Part shown: positions 1-7,724 of the stretch, piece by piece
Layout of the letters: the number at the start of each line of letters is the position of its first letter
How positions within the stretch are numbered: the stretch's first letter is position 1
NCBI GenBank assembly: GCA_035939615.1
Contig: DASZFP010000131.1
Location: forward strand, 1-13,689
Source of the DNA: VBCK01 sp035939615
Lineage (GTDB): Bacteria; Pseudomonadota; Gammaproteobacteria; Burkholderiales; Burkholderiaceae_F
Direction of reading: 5' to 3'
Length of the DNA: 13,689 nt
Position numbers and translations under genes: made by a program
Notes under the pieces: generated by a model
The model's database searches: none
What the model was told of the DNA's origin: nothing
The model's input: the letters and a program-made list of their open reading frames with translations, nothing else

Positions 1-91
1 TGGCCTTCAGCGGCAGCATCGCGGCCGCGAGCGCGGCCGCCAACGCCTGCACCCGCGAAGCGCGGCGACCTGCGCGCTTGCCCCCGGTCAA
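1..91 (-). CDS. N-terminal fragment of an unidentified protein, runs off left edge
   Basis: Minus strand, immediately after the PAP2 stop codon (TGA at 94-92) and in the same frame. A TTG at 91-89 or a GTG at 52-50 opens a stop-free frame to the window edge. The GTG version reads MQALAAALAAAMLPLKA, which looks like the hydrophobic core of a signal peptide. The TTG version adds a basic stretch in front (MTGGKRAGRRASR), which would complete a typical n-region. The tight junction with the PAP2 gene suggests the same transcript. Only about 17 to 30 residues are visible, so no family can be assigned and it could be chance coding in alanine-rich, GC-rich DNA. Confidence 0.25.
   Translation of the reverse strand, partial: MTGGKRAGRRASRVQALAAALAAAMLPLKA
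21..40. repeat. Paired GCGGCCGC palindromes, 4-bp spacer
   Basis: The 8-bp palindrome GCGGCCGC occurs at 21-28 and again at 33-40, separated by GAGC. The unit is self-complementary, so the pair is both a direct and an inverted repeat. It falls within the alanine-rich start of the left-edge minus-strand frame (alternating Ala codons). It may be no more than codon repetition in a GC-rich signal peptide. Confidence 0.35.
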
Positions 92-808
92 TCAGGCCCC
101 GTGCGGCCGGAGCATTTCCAGCCTCGCAAGGAGTGCGAAAACGGCGCCCAGCGCCGCGCCGGCCACCACGTCGACCGCCACGTGCTGCTTGGTGGCCATG
201 GTCGAGTAAGCGATGGCCACGCACCAGATCGCGTTGGCCCAGTTTGCGCTGCGCGGCAAACCCAGCGCGGGCAGCTGCCAGTTCAAACGGAACGCGGCAT
301 ACACGGAGGCGGCCACGTGCAGCGACGGACAGGCATTGCCTGTGGCGTCCACTCCCTTCAGAAACCCCATGCCCGGATACAACTCCCAGCGAATGTCGGA
401 TGGCGGCACCGCGTTGGGCCAGAAGCGGAAGATCGCCAGGCCGGTCAGGCACAGCGCGCCCATCCACGCGCCGGAAACGATCACCTCGCGGCGAGTCGGC
501 ACCAGCATCTGCGGCAGCGTGACATAGACCCAGGCCGAGAAATACACGGGTAGAGCGAGCGGCTCGAATCCGATCAGCCGATCCACGAGAGTGACCGGGA
601 TCACATGCACGGGGTAGGCCGGGTGATTGAGCAGATAAAAGTATGCCGCGAAGAAAGACGCCAGGAATCCGAACGTTCCGAAGCACTTGAACCAGAAGTG
701 CGTCATGATCGTCCAACCGAGCCGCCGCCAGTCGGAAGTGTCGACCACGCCCTGAAGCGCCGTCTTGTCGAAGCCGGCCATCGTTGCGGCGGGGCGCACT
801 GGTTTCAA
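92..808 (-). CDS. PAP2-family membrane phosphatase (PAP2_3/Aur1-like)
   Basis: An integral membrane protein of about 238 residues with several hydrophobic helices, starting with one around HFWFKCFGTFGFLASFFAAY. The PAP2 signature is present in two parts: ACPSLHVAAS carries the catalytic-loop histidine, and STMATKQHVAVDVVAG carries the second histidine and the aspartate. This arrangement fits the PAP2_3 / inositol-phosphotransferase-like branch. I see no clear first motif (KxxxxxxRP). Such enzymes remove or transfer phosphate on lipid or isoprenyl phosphates at the membrane. The start is chosen at TTG 808 because GGGAG (818-814) lies 5 nt upstream. ATG at 781 (229 aa) is the alternative and has no visible ribosome site. 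A longer TTG start at 883 is unlikely because it overlaps the divergent promoter. The gene diverges from the pigment operon, and the link to it is positional only. Confidence 0.85.
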   Translation of the reverse strand: MKPVRPAATMAGFDKTALQGVVDTSDWRRLGWTIMTHFWFKCFGTFGFLASFFAAYFYLLNHPAYPVHVIPVTLVDRLIGFEPLALPVYFSAWVYVTLPQMLVPTRREVIVSGAWMGALCLTGLAIFRFWPNAVPPSDIRWELYPGMGFLKGVDATGNACPSLHVAASVYAAFRLNWQLPALGLPRSANWANAIWCVAIAYSTMATKQHVAVDVVAGAALGAVFALLARLEMLRPHGA

Positions 809-813
809 CGATT

Positions 814-818
814 CTCCC
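814..818 (-). promoter_or_regulatory. Shine-Dalgarno site deciding the PAP2 start
   Basis: Read on the minus strand this is GGGAG, followed by AATCG and then TTG at 808-806. The spacing of 5 nt is near optimal. The later ATG at 781 has only GC-rich sequence (GCCCCGCCGCAACG) before it and no purine-rich site. Confidence 0.45.
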
Positions 819-848
819 GATCGCGCCGCGCGCTCAATCGAACCCGGC

Positions 849-863
849 GGCGGCTTTGCCGCC
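849..863. repeat. Short perfect hairpin in the divergent promoter region
   Basis: GGCGGC (849-854), TTT loop (855-857), GCCGCC (858-863): a perfect 6-bp stem with a 3-nt loop. Its right arm overlaps the proposed -35 element of the rightward promoter (856-861), so it could be an operator or just GC-rich coincidence. Confidence 0.35.
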
Positions 864-884
864 TCCGCGGGGCGCCAGTACAAT
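856..884 (+). promoter_or_regulatory. Candidate sigma70 promoter for the rightward pigment operon
   Basis: TTGCCG at 856-861 matches the -35 consensus at 4 of 6 positions. TACAAT at 879-884 matches the -10 consensus at 5 of 6. The spacer is exactly 17 bp. Transcription would start near 891 and give a leader of about 43 nt before the GTG at 934. It is the best promoter-like site I found between the divergent PAP2 gene and the COG4648 gene. The assignment rests on sequence match alone. Confidence 0.5.
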
Positions 885-933
885 GCCGCCCGCAGAAGAG
901 CTGCTTTCGCCTTGACGGCTCGAGCGAGGCGCC

Positions 934-1590
934 GTGATCACAAACAGACGGACGTTGCATCTGGCAATCGTCTTGACGGCGGGGGCAGTGTATCTTGGAC
1001 TGAGCTATTTTATAGCCGCGTCGCAACCTCCTTCGCTCCCGGCGACGCTGCTCGGGATCCTGCCGTTCGCGGCGGCCGGGGTGGCGGCCGCCTGGAATTC
1101 CCGTGCACGCCTGCTCGCGTTCTCGCTGTGTGGCGCGGGTGCCATCGGGGTCGCGTTGACCTTCGACCGGCTGCGCGGCCACGCGCAATGGATCTACCTC
1201 GTACAACATGCCGGCGCGATGGGTGCACTCGCGGTCACGTTCGGTGCCACCCTGGGCGCCGACCCCGCGCGGGCCCTGTGTTCGCGCATGGCCTCGGCGA
1301 TGCAGGGGGGCACAGTGGACGCCGCTCTGATGCGCTATACCTGGAAGGTCACGCTCGCATGGACCGTTTTTTTCGGCCTGTGCGCGCTGGTCTCGGTGCT
1401 GCTGTTCACCCTTGGCCCGATCGAAGCCTGGTTCGCGTTCGCCGCCCTGCTGACTCCGGTGCTGCTCGGGGCCATGTTCGGCGGCGAATACCTGGTCCGG
1501 CTGTACGCGATGCCCGAGCACGCTCACCTGGGAATCGAGAAGATCATCCGGACCTACCTCGATTACTCCAAAGCTCAAAAGCTTCGCTGA
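934..1590 (+). CDS. COG4648-type membrane protein of aryl-polyene clusters
   Basis: A 218-residue polytopic membrane protein with hydrophobic segments at its N-terminus (LAIVLTAGAVYLGLSYFIAA), around LLGILPFAAAGVAAAW and LLAFSLCGAGAIGVALTF, and two further on (VTLAWTVFFGLCALVSVLL and AWFAFAALLTPVLLGAMFGG). The C-terminus is short and charged and ends with a tyrosine- and lysine-rich tail. Its composition and its place directly before the AMP ligase match the uncharacterised COG4648 membrane protein that is a usual member of aryl-polyene and xanthomonadin loci. No biochemical function is established that I know of. The GTG start at 934 has GAGG at 926-929. It is the first gene of the rightward operon, and only 5 nt separate its stop from the next start. 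Confidence 0.8.
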   Translation: MITNRRTLHLAIVLTAGAVYLGLSYFIAASQPPSLPATLLGILPFAAAGVAAAWNSRARLLAFSLCGAGAIGVALTFDRLRGHAQWIYLVQHAGAMGALAVTFGATLGADPARALCSRMASAMQGGTVDAALMRYTWKVTLAWTVFFGLCALVSVLLFTLGPIEAWFAFAALLTPVLLGAMFGGEYLVRLYAMPEHAHLGIEKIIRTYLDYSKAQKLR

Positions 1591-1595
1591 GCAAC

Positions 1596-2942
1596 GTGGA
1601 TCGCCTGCCGCTGCTGCCCGACGGCGTCGCCGATTGCGCTCTGGCCTGCCGCAACGGGAGCCCGGTCGGGCGCGACGCGTTCCTGGCCGACGTGCTGGCG
1701 CTGGCCGGCCGCCTGCCGCAGACCGCGCACGCGCTCAATGTCTGCCGGGACCGCTACCGGTTCGCGGTGGCGCTGCTGGCAGCGATCTGCCGGGACGTCT
1801 GCACCGCCCTGCCCGGCTCGACGGCTCCTGAGAGCATCGCCGGCCTGTGCGCCGAGCTTCCTGGAGTCATCTGCCTGGGCGATCAGCCGGACCCTCAGAC
1901 CACGAGCGCTCCCTGTATCACCGTACCGGACCATGCATCCGAAACACCCCGTGCCGCGCCGCAGACCCCGACGATTCGCGCCGACCGCGCGGTCGTGACG
2001 GTGTTCACGTCGGGCTCGACGGGCAGGCCGCGACCGCACCACAAGACGTTCGGCCGCCTGGTGCAGAATGCGCGGGCGGAAGCGTCCATCGTGTGGAGTG
2101 CGACCGGCGGTCCGTGTTCGGTCGTCGGCACGGTTCCCTCGCAGCACATGTACGGGCTCGAATCGACGATCCTGCTGCCGATCTTCGGCGGCGGGCGCCT
2201 GAGTCCGCGCGTTCCTTTTTTTCCGTCGGACATCTGCCAGGCGCTGGAGGAAATGCCCGAGCCGCGGCTGCTGGTGACGACGCCGTTTCACCTGCGCAAG
2301 CTGCTCGATGCGGGCCTCGACATTCCTGCCGTGGCGGCCGTGATTTGCTCGACCGCGACGCTGGCGGCCGCGCTGGCGCAGGAGGTCGAGAGGCGTCTGC
2401 GCGCTCCGTTGATCGAGATCTACGGCTCGACCGAGACCGGACAGCTCGCAACCCGGCGGCCCACCGTCCGCCTCGAGTGGGACGCCTACGCCGGCATCAC
2501 GCTGTCGCAGACGGACGGCACAACCACCGCGGACGGCGCGCACCTGGAGCAGGCCTATGCGCTGAACGACGTGGTGGAGCTGCTGGGCCCAGCGCGTTTT
2601 CGCCTGCTCGGCAGGAATTCGGACATGGTCAACATCGCCGGCAAGCGCAGCTCGATGGGATACCTCAACCACATCCTCACAAGCGTGCCGGGCGTGCGGG
2701 ACGGGGCATTCTGCCTGCCTGCGCGCAACGCGGTCGGCGACATTTGCCGGCTGGCCGCGTTCGTGGTGGCGCCGCAATTGAGCTCGAAGCAGATCCTGGC
2801 GGCCTTGCGCGCGCACATCGATCCGGTCTTTCTTCCCCGTCCGATCGTTTTTGTCGATCGGCTGCCGCGCAACGACACCGGCAAGATTCCGGCAGCCGCC
2901 ATGGATGCGCTGATCGCCCTGCATCTTGCGCACAGGGCGTGA
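1596..2942 (+). CDS. Acyl-AMP ligase, likely 3-hydroxybenzoate:ACP ligase (XanA2-like)
   Basis: An adenylate-forming enzyme of 448 residues, short for the superfamily but normal for the aryl-polyene type. Visible motifs are the phosphate-binding loop FTSGSTGRPRPHHK (about residues 137-150), the YGSTETGQ motif (from Y276), the hinge motif GRNSDMVNIAGKRSS (from about 339), and the C-terminal LPRNDTGKI with the catalytic lysine at about 430. The Xanthomonas homologue XanA2 is reported as an ATP-dependent 3-hydroxybenzoate:ACP ligase. With a chorismatase and an ACP in the same window, the natural role here is to activate the hydroxybenzoate and load it on the ACP. The start is taken as GTG 1596. 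The frame stays open far upstream, but that part only shadows the COG4648 gene. Substrate is inferred from context. Confidence 0.85.
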   Translation: MDRLPLLPDGVADCALACRNGSPVGRDAFLADVLALAGRLPQTAHALNVCRDRYRFAVALLAAICRDVCTALPGSTAPESIAGLCAELPGVICLGDQPDPQTTSAPCITVPDHASETPRAAPQTPTIRADRAVVTVFTSGSTGRPRPHHKTFGRLVQNARAEASIVWSATGGPCSVVGTVPSQHMYGLESTILLPIFGGGRLSPRVPFFPSDICQALEEMPEPRLLVTTPFHLRKLLDAGLDIPAVAAVICSTATLAAALAQEVERRLRAPLIEIYGSTETGQLATRRPTVRLEWDAYAGITLSQTDGTTTADGAHLEQAYALNDVVELLGPARFRLLGRNSDMVNIAGKRSSMGYLNHILTSVPGVRDGAFCLPARNAVGDICRLAAFVVAPQLSSKQILAALRAHIDPVFLPRPIVFVDRLPRNDTGKIPAAAMDALIALHLAHRA

Positions 2943-2958
2943 GGTTGGTTGCAGCCGC

Positions 2959-3927
2959 GTGAGCGTCCTGCCCGAGGAAACCTCCGCGAACCGGCAGCCC
3001 GAATGGATGCAGCGCACCGAGCGCGGCAACCGCTTCTGGCTGGCCGTGATGCGCTGGATGTCGCTGACGTTCGGGCGCAGCGTGTCCCGCGTGCTGCTTC
3101 CCTTCATTGCGCTGTATTTCACGCTGGCGGCCTCCGCGGTGCGCCGCTCCTCCCGCGACTACCTTGGACGCTGCCTGCAACGCCGGCCCACCCTGCTCGA
3201 CGTGCATCGCCATATTCTGGCGTTTTCTGCCACGATCCACGACCGCGTCTACATCCTGAACGACCGGCGCGATCTGTTCGACGTACGCCTGTCCGGACTG
3301 GAGCGGCTGCAGGCGGATGTCGCCGCCCGGGGCGGCGTTTTGATGTTCGGCGCCCACCTGGGCAGCTTTGAAATGCTGCGCGCCGCGGCCCGGGATCAGC
3401 CGGGCCTGCACGTGGTCATGGCGATGTACCCGGACAACGCCCGTCAGGTCAACCGCACGCTGGCGGCCGTCAATCCGTCCGCCCTGCAGGACATCATCGA
3501 ACTGGGCCACATCGACTCCATGCTGCGCGTGTATCAACGCCTGCAGGAAGGCGCCGTGATCGGAGTGCTGGCCGATCGCGCGGCCGGTCCGAGCCAATTC
3601 GTCCACGTTCCCTTTCTGGGGTCGCCGGCGCCTTTTCCGTCGGGCCCCTTCCGGATGGCCTCGATCCTGCGCCGCCCGGTGTATTTCATGGCGGGGCTGT
3701 ACCGGGGGGGCAACCGCTACGATCTGCGCTTCGAGTGGCTGACGGATTTTTCACGGCCCGCCGGCCATCGCGGCAGCTCGGAACGGGAGCTTCTGGACGG
3801 ATACGTGGCGGCGCTGGAGCGGCACTGCCGGTCTGCCCCCCATAACTGGTTCAATTTCTACGACTTCTGGAACTCGGCCAAGGCCGTCGCAGCCTCGGCG
3901 GAGACGGCCAGGCGCGACGGGGATTGA
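2959..3927 (+). CDS. LpxL/HtrB-like lysophospholipid acyltransferase family protein
   Basis: A 322-residue protein with one hydrophobic N-terminal segment (VSRVLLPFIALYFTLAASAV). It has the HxxxxE acyltransferase motif in GAHLGSFE (H133, E138), followed by GVLADRAAGPS and FPSGPFRMA. These match the bacterial lipid A acyltransferase (HtrB/LpxL) family. In pigment loci such proteins are thought to esterify the polyene carboxyl to a lipid or glycerol-type acceptor at the inner membrane. That role is inferred here. I chose GTG 2959, 16 nt after the ligase stop, because the family usually has sequence before the WMQRTERGNRFW stretch. ATG 3007 would cut into it. A start at 2926 overlapping the ligase is possible but less likely. 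The stop (TGA 3925-3927) is almost fused to the next gene. Confidence 0.85.
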   Translation: MSVLPEETSANRQPEWMQRTERGNRFWLAVMRWMSLTFGRSVSRVLLPFIALYFTLAASAVRRSSRDYLGRCLQRRPTLLDVHRHILAFSATIHDRVYILNDRRDLFDVRLSGLERLQADVAARGGVLMFGAHLGSFEMLRAAARDQPGLHVVMAMYPDNARQVNRTLAAVNPSALQDIIELGHIDSMLRVYQRLQEGAVIGVLADRAAGPSQFVHVPFLGSPAPFPSGPFRMASILRRPVYFMAGLYRGGNRYDLRFEWLTDFSRPAGHRGSSERELLDGYVAALERHCRSAPHNWFNFYDFWNSAKAVAASAETARRDGD

Positions 3928-3928
3928 T

Positions 3929-4504
3929 GTGTTGCTGCGACGGTGCACCGTTTGCCTGACGTTCGTGTTCGCGCTGCCCGCGATGGCCGACGATTTGCAG
4001 CTGCCGGACCTGATGCGTACGCTCAGCCATAACCAGCAGCAGGAGGCGACCTTCGTCGAAAAGCGCTACCTGAGCGTCCTCGACAAGCCGCTGGAATCCT
4101 CCGGCGAGCTGTACTTCATTCCGCCGAACCGACTGGAGAAACGCACGCTGAAACCCAAGCCGGAAACGCTGATCGTCGACGGCGATGTGCTGATCGTGGA
4201 CCAGTCGAATCGGCACCGCTTCACAGTGAGTCTGCAGGAGCGCCCCGACATCTCGGCTTTCGTCGAAAGCATCCGCGGCACGCTGGCTGGCGATCAGTCC
4301 GCGCTGGAAAAGTTCTACTCGATCGAGCTGTCGGGTAGCGCGGATCGATGGCGGCTCTCGCTGGTGCCGCTGCGGCAGGAGATGATGCGGATCATCTCCC
4401 GCATTCAAATCGCCGGATCGCAGGCTGACCTGACCACCATCGAATTCGACTTCGCCGACGGCGACCGCTCCGAGATGCTCGTTGCCAAAGCGCGAAGCCG
4501 ATGA
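3929..4504 (+). CDS. LolA-like outer-membrane lipoprotein carrier protein
   Basis: A 191-residue secreted protein. Residues 1-20 form a signal peptide (basic RR, hydrophobic core, cleavage likely after PAMA before DDLQ). The mature part has the LolA-type layout: an initial helix with QQEATFVEKRY, then short beta strands such as GELYFIPPNRLEKRTL and ETLIVDGDVLIVDQ, ending in TTIEFDFADGDRSEMLV. LolA folds bind acyl chains in a half-barrel in the periplasm. In aryl-polyene loci the paralogue is assumed to carry the polyene lipid from the exporter to the outer membrane. The GTG start at 3929 lies 1 nt after the acyltransferase stop. The stop overlaps the next start (ATGA at 4501-4504), so translation is probably coupled to the MMPL gene, in line with a carrier/exporter pair. 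Confidence 0.85.
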   Translation: MLLRRCTVCLTFVFALPAMADDLQLPDLMRTLSHNQQQEATFVEKRYLSVLDKPLESSGELYFIPPNRLEKRTLKPKPETLIVDGDVLIVDQSNRHRFTVSLQERPDISAFVESIRGTLAGDQSALEKFYSIELSGSADRWRLSLVPLRQEMMRIISRIQIAGSQADLTTIEFDFADGDRSEMLVAKARSR

Positions 4505-6858
4505 TGCCCGGGGGCCGCCTTCGGGCGCTGGTCATCCTGTTGGCGGTATGGCTCGCCTGCGGGTTCGTGATTGCGCGAACCCGCTTCGTTTCGGATCTGT
4601 CCGCCTTCATGCCGCGTTCCCCGACCGAGCGGCAGCGGCTGCTGCTGGAGCAGTTTCGCGACGGCGTGATCGCCCGCCTGGTGATGATCGGGATCGAGGG
4701 CGGCGACGCGCCGGAGCGGGCCCGGCTGTCGCGCGAGCTGGCGGCGAAGCTGCGAAGCGACCGGCAGCAGTTCGTCGGCGTGCAAAACGGCGATGCAGCC
4801 ACGGCGCAGCGCGATCGGGACTACTTCCTTCAAAACCGCTACCTGCTTGCCCCGGACATCGCTCCGGAGCACTTCACCGCCGAGGGCCTGCATGCGGCCC
4901 TGCTCGAATCGCTCGACCGGCTGTCCGGCGACGCGGGGTTTCTGTTCAAGAACATTTTCCCGCGCGACCCGACGGGTGAGACCGTCAAGGTGCTCGAGCG
5001 CTTCGAGGGCCGCTCTCAGCCTCGCAGCGTCGAGGGGGTCTGGGCATCGCCGGACGGGAAGCTGGCGTTGCTGCTGGTGCAGACCCGCGCGGCGGGCTCG
5101 GACATCGAGGCGCAGTCCCGGGTCGTTTCGCACATTCACCAGGTCTTCGAGGCAATCGAGCACCGCAAAACGGACACCCGGCTCCTGATGAGCGGGACCG
5201 GGGTTCTTTCCGTGGCGTCCCGTTCGGCCATCGAAGGCGAAATAGCCCGGCTGGCGATGGCCAGCCTGGCGCTGGTCACCTGCCTGCTGCTGGCCGTCTA
5301 TCGCTCGCCGGTGCTGTTCCTGCTGGGGATGGTTCCGGTCGTACTGGGGGCGCTGGTCGGAATCGCCGCGGTCAGCCTCGGCTTCGGCCAGGTCCACAGT
5401 CTGACGCTCGGTTTCGGCACCACGCTGATCGGCGAGGCGGTGGACTACTCGATATATTTCTTCATCCAGTGCTTCGGGGGGCCGCGCTCGGACCGCTTCT
5501 GGCGGACCATCGCGCTGGGCGTGGCGACCTCGATCGCGGGCTACTCGGTGCTGCTGTTTTCGGGATTCCCGAGCCTTGCCCAGCTGGGTCTGTACTCGAT
5601 CAGCGGCCTGGTGGCCGCCGCGCTGGCCTCGCGTTACCTGCTGCCGGCCCTGATGCCGGGCCGGACCAGGCTGCGGGATCTTCGCCGCCCCGGCGCCGTG
5701 CTGGAGCGGCTGTTCAACCAGGCCGGACGGATGCGCTGGGGTGCGCTCGCCGTCGTGCTCGCGGCATGCGCCATCATCGTGGCGCATTCAGGGCGGATCT
5801 GGAATCGGCAACTGAACGCGCTCAGTCCCGTCGCCCACCAGGATCAGCGCACGGACGAGCGGCTTCGAAGCGGCTTGGGAGTTTCGGACATGCGGTACGT
5901 GGCCGCGTTCGCCGCCCATGACGAACCATCCGCGCTGGAGCAGGCCGAGCGGGCCGGCGCTGTCCTGCAGAATCTGGTCGATCGCTCGGTCATCGGCGGG
6001 TACACCTCGCCCGCCTTCGTGCTGCCGAGCCTGGCTCAGCAGCGCAGCCGGCAATCCGCGCTGCCGGATCCCGCGGCCGCCCGGAGCCGTCTGAACCAGG
6101 CCATCGTGGGGCTGCCGATCCGGGTCGATCGCCTGAGCGGTTTTTTGTCCGACTTGCAGGCTGCGCGCACCCGCGCGCCGCTGACCCGGGCGGACCTGGA
6201 TGGCACATCGGCCGAGATGCTGGTCGATTCGCTGCTGGTCAAACGCGATCACGATTTCCTGGTGCTGCTGCCGTTGCGTACGGCCGGGGCGGGCCCGCCC
6301 GCAGACCGCATCGACGTCGACGAGGTCGGCCGCGCCCTTGGCCAGGCGCGGCTGGGCGAGGTCAGGGTAGTCGACATTCTCGAGGAGACGACCAGCCTGT
6401 TCGACAGCTATCTGCGTGAAGCGCTGATGCTGGTGGCCATCGGCTGCGTCGTCATCGGCGGCCTGCTGTTGGCTTCGTTGCGCTCGCCCCTGCGCACGCT
6501 AAGAGTGGCAGCGCCCCTGGCGTGCTCAGTGGCCTGCGTGACTGCGACGTTGCTGCTGTGCGGCGTCCAGCTGACGATCCTGCACCTGGTCGGTCTGTTG
6601 CTGGCGGTCGCGATCGGGTCCAACTACGCGCTGTTCTTCGACATGGACCGCGCCGTCGAGGACCGCGGTCAGGTCCAGGTGTCCCTGGTCGTCGCCAACC
6701 TGACGGCGGTCAGCAGTTTCGGACTGCTCGGCTTTTCCAGGGTCCCGGTCCTGTCGGCGATCGGGACCACGGTCGGCCTGGGAACGTTTCTGGCGCTCGT
6801 CTTCTCTGCGATGCTGACCCGGAGCCGGCCGTACCCGGACGGCGCCGGACCGACTTGA
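4501..6858 (+). CDS. MMPL/RND-superfamily exporter (COG4258 type)
   Basis: A 785-residue membrane transporter built as two similar halves. Each half is one N-terminal helix (LRALVILLAVWLACGFVIA; later RWGALAVVLAACAIIVAH), a large periplasmic loop, and a bundle of about five helices (from about residue 250; from about 638). The total is about 12 helices, as in RND/MMPL exporters. The first bundle has the Asp-Tyr pair expected of a proton relay (GEAVDYSIYFF, D315-Y316). The equivalent in the second bundle is GSNYALFFD, with Asn708 before Tyr709 and an Asp at 714. The likely role is pumping the polyene or its lipid ester out of the inner membrane to the LolA-like partner encoded just upstream. 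The start ATG 4501 overlaps the LolA-like stop, and ATG 4504 is equally possible. Confidence 0.9.
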   Translation: MMPGGRLRALVILLAVWLACGFVIARTRFVSDLSAFMPRSPTERQRLLLEQFRDGVIARLVMIGIEGGDAPERARLSRELAAKLRSDRQQFVGVQNGDAATAQRDRDYFLQNRYLLAPDIAPEHFTAEGLHAALLESLDRLSGDAGFLFKNIFPRDPTGETVKVLERFEGRSQPRSVEGVWASPDGKLALLLVQTRAAGSDIEAQSRVVSHIHQVFEAIEHRKTDTRLLMSGTGVLSVASRSAIEGEIARLAMASLALVTCLLLAVYRSPVLFLLGMVPVVLGALVGIAAVSLGFGQVHSLTLGFGTTLIGEAVDYSIYFFIQCFGGPRSDRFWRTIALGVATSIAGYSVLLFSGFPSLAQLGLYSISGLVAAALASRYLLPALMPGRTRLRDLRRPGAVLERLFNQAGRMRWGALAVVLAACAIIVAHSGRIWNRQLNALSPVAHQDQRTDERLRSGLGVSDMRYVAAFAAHDEPSALEQAERAGAVLQNLVDRSVIGGYTSPAFVLPSLAQQRSRQSALPDPAAARSRLNQAIVGLPIRVDRLSGFLSDLQAARTRAPLTRADLDGTSAEMLVDSLLVKRDHDFLVLLPLRTAGAGPPADRIDVDEVGRALGQARLGEVRVVDILEETTSLFDSYLREALMLVAIGCVVIGGLLLASLRSPLRTLRVAAPLACSVACVTATLLLCGVQLTILHLVGLLLAVAIGSNYALFFDMDRAVEDRGQVQVSLVVANLTAVSSFGLLGFSRVPVLSAIGTTVGLGTFLALVFSAMLTRSRPYPDGAGPT

Positions 6859-6920
6859 ATTCGCGCACCTCATCAGGGCAGGGCAGCCTGGATAATGGAC
6901 ATTCACCCATCGAGACGACG

Positions 6921-7724
6921 ATGCGCGCCTGGCGGCCGACCGCCTTTCTGAAATTCAGCTTCGCGCTGCACGCGGTGGCCGTGCCGCTGGTGCTGGTCGC
7001 GCCGCCTATGTGGCTGTGGGCCTTGACCGCGGTGCTGTGCGATCACGTTGTCATCACGCTGGCGGCGCTTTGGCCGCGCAGCACGCTGCTGGGTCCGAAC
7101 CTCGTCAGGCTGCCGGACTCGGCTGCCCGCCGGGGAGAAGTCGCGATCACGATCGACGATGGCCCGGATCCGGAAGTGACGCCGCAGGTGCTGGCGCTGC
7201 TGGATGAATTCGGGGCAAAGGCGAGTTTCTTTTGCATCGGCGAGCGCGCTGCCGCGCAGCCGGAGCTGTGCTGCCGGATCGTCGCCGCCGGCCATTCGAT
7301 AGAAAACCATGGGCAGTTGCACCGCAAGCACGCCGCGCTGCTGGGCTACCGGGGCTGGCTGAAAGAGGTCGGCACCGCCCAGGAAACGCTGACCGCGCTG
7401 ACCGGGCATCCACCCCGCTTCTTCCGGGCGCTAGCTGGACTTCGCAATCCGTTCCTGGAGCCGGTGCTTGGGCGTCTCGGGCTGCACCTGTCGAGCTGGA
7501 CGCGCCGCGGATTCGACACGCTGGTCGGCGATCCGGATCGCGTGCTGTCGAGCCTGACGCGCAACCTGGCCGCCGGGGACATCCTGCTGCTGCACGACGG
7601 GCACTGCGCACGCACCCGCTCCGGCCGGCCGGTGATTCTCGAGGTGCTGCCCCGACTGCTCACGACGCTTCAGGCCAGCCGGCTCAAGCCTGTCAGTCTG
7701 GCGTCCGCATGTCGCCCCAGCTGA
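6921..7724 (+). CDS. CE4 polysaccharide deacetylase family protein
   Basis: A 267-residue protein with two N-terminal hydrophobic segments (about residues 7-50), then a NodB/CE4 domain. Motif 1 is TIDDGPD, with D79 as probable base and D80 as metal ligand. Motif 2 is NHGQLH, with metal ligands H130 and H134. A late LLLHDGH has H225. Motif 3, normally R-x-P-x-G, reads RALAG (169-173), so leucine replaces the usual proline. The metal triad is complete, so a metal-dependent N- or O-deacetylase is plausible, acting on a membrane-linked substrate. What it acts on in a pigment locus is unknown. I chose ATG 6921. A TTG at 6855 overlapping the MMPL stop would add 22 residues that look non-coding. It is separated from MMPL by 62 bp and overlaps the following gene by 16 bp. 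Confidence 0.85.
   Translation: MRAWRPTAFLKFSFALHAVAVPLVLVAPPMWLWALTAVLCDHVVITLAALWPRSTLLGPNLVRLPDSAARRGEVAITIDDGPDPEVTPQVLALLDEFGAKASFFCIGERAAAQPELCCRIVAAGHSIENHGQLHRKHAALLGYRGWLKEVGTAQETLTALTGHPPRFFRALAGLRNPFLEPVLGRLGLHLSSWTRRGFDTLVGDPDRVLSSLTRNLAAGDILLLHDGHCARTRSGRPVILEVLPRLLTTLQASRLKPVSLASACRPS

Noticed and set aside
765..1595. Long upstream extension of the AMP-ligase reading frame
   Set aside because: The frame is open because of GC bias only. It covers the promoter and the COG4648 gene in another frame, and its translation is arginine- and glycine-rich without motifs. The ligase homology begins after GTG 1596.
1575..3122. 515-residue minus-strand frame opposite the AMP ligase
   Set aside because: Its translation is Arg/Gln/His-rich and repetitive, typical of an antisense shadow. 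The plus strand has a complete adenylating enzyme.
4405..5787. 460-residue minus-strand frame opposite the MMPL gene
   Set aside because: Antisense shadow with low-complexity Arg/Gln/His content; the MMPL protein on the plus strand is clear.
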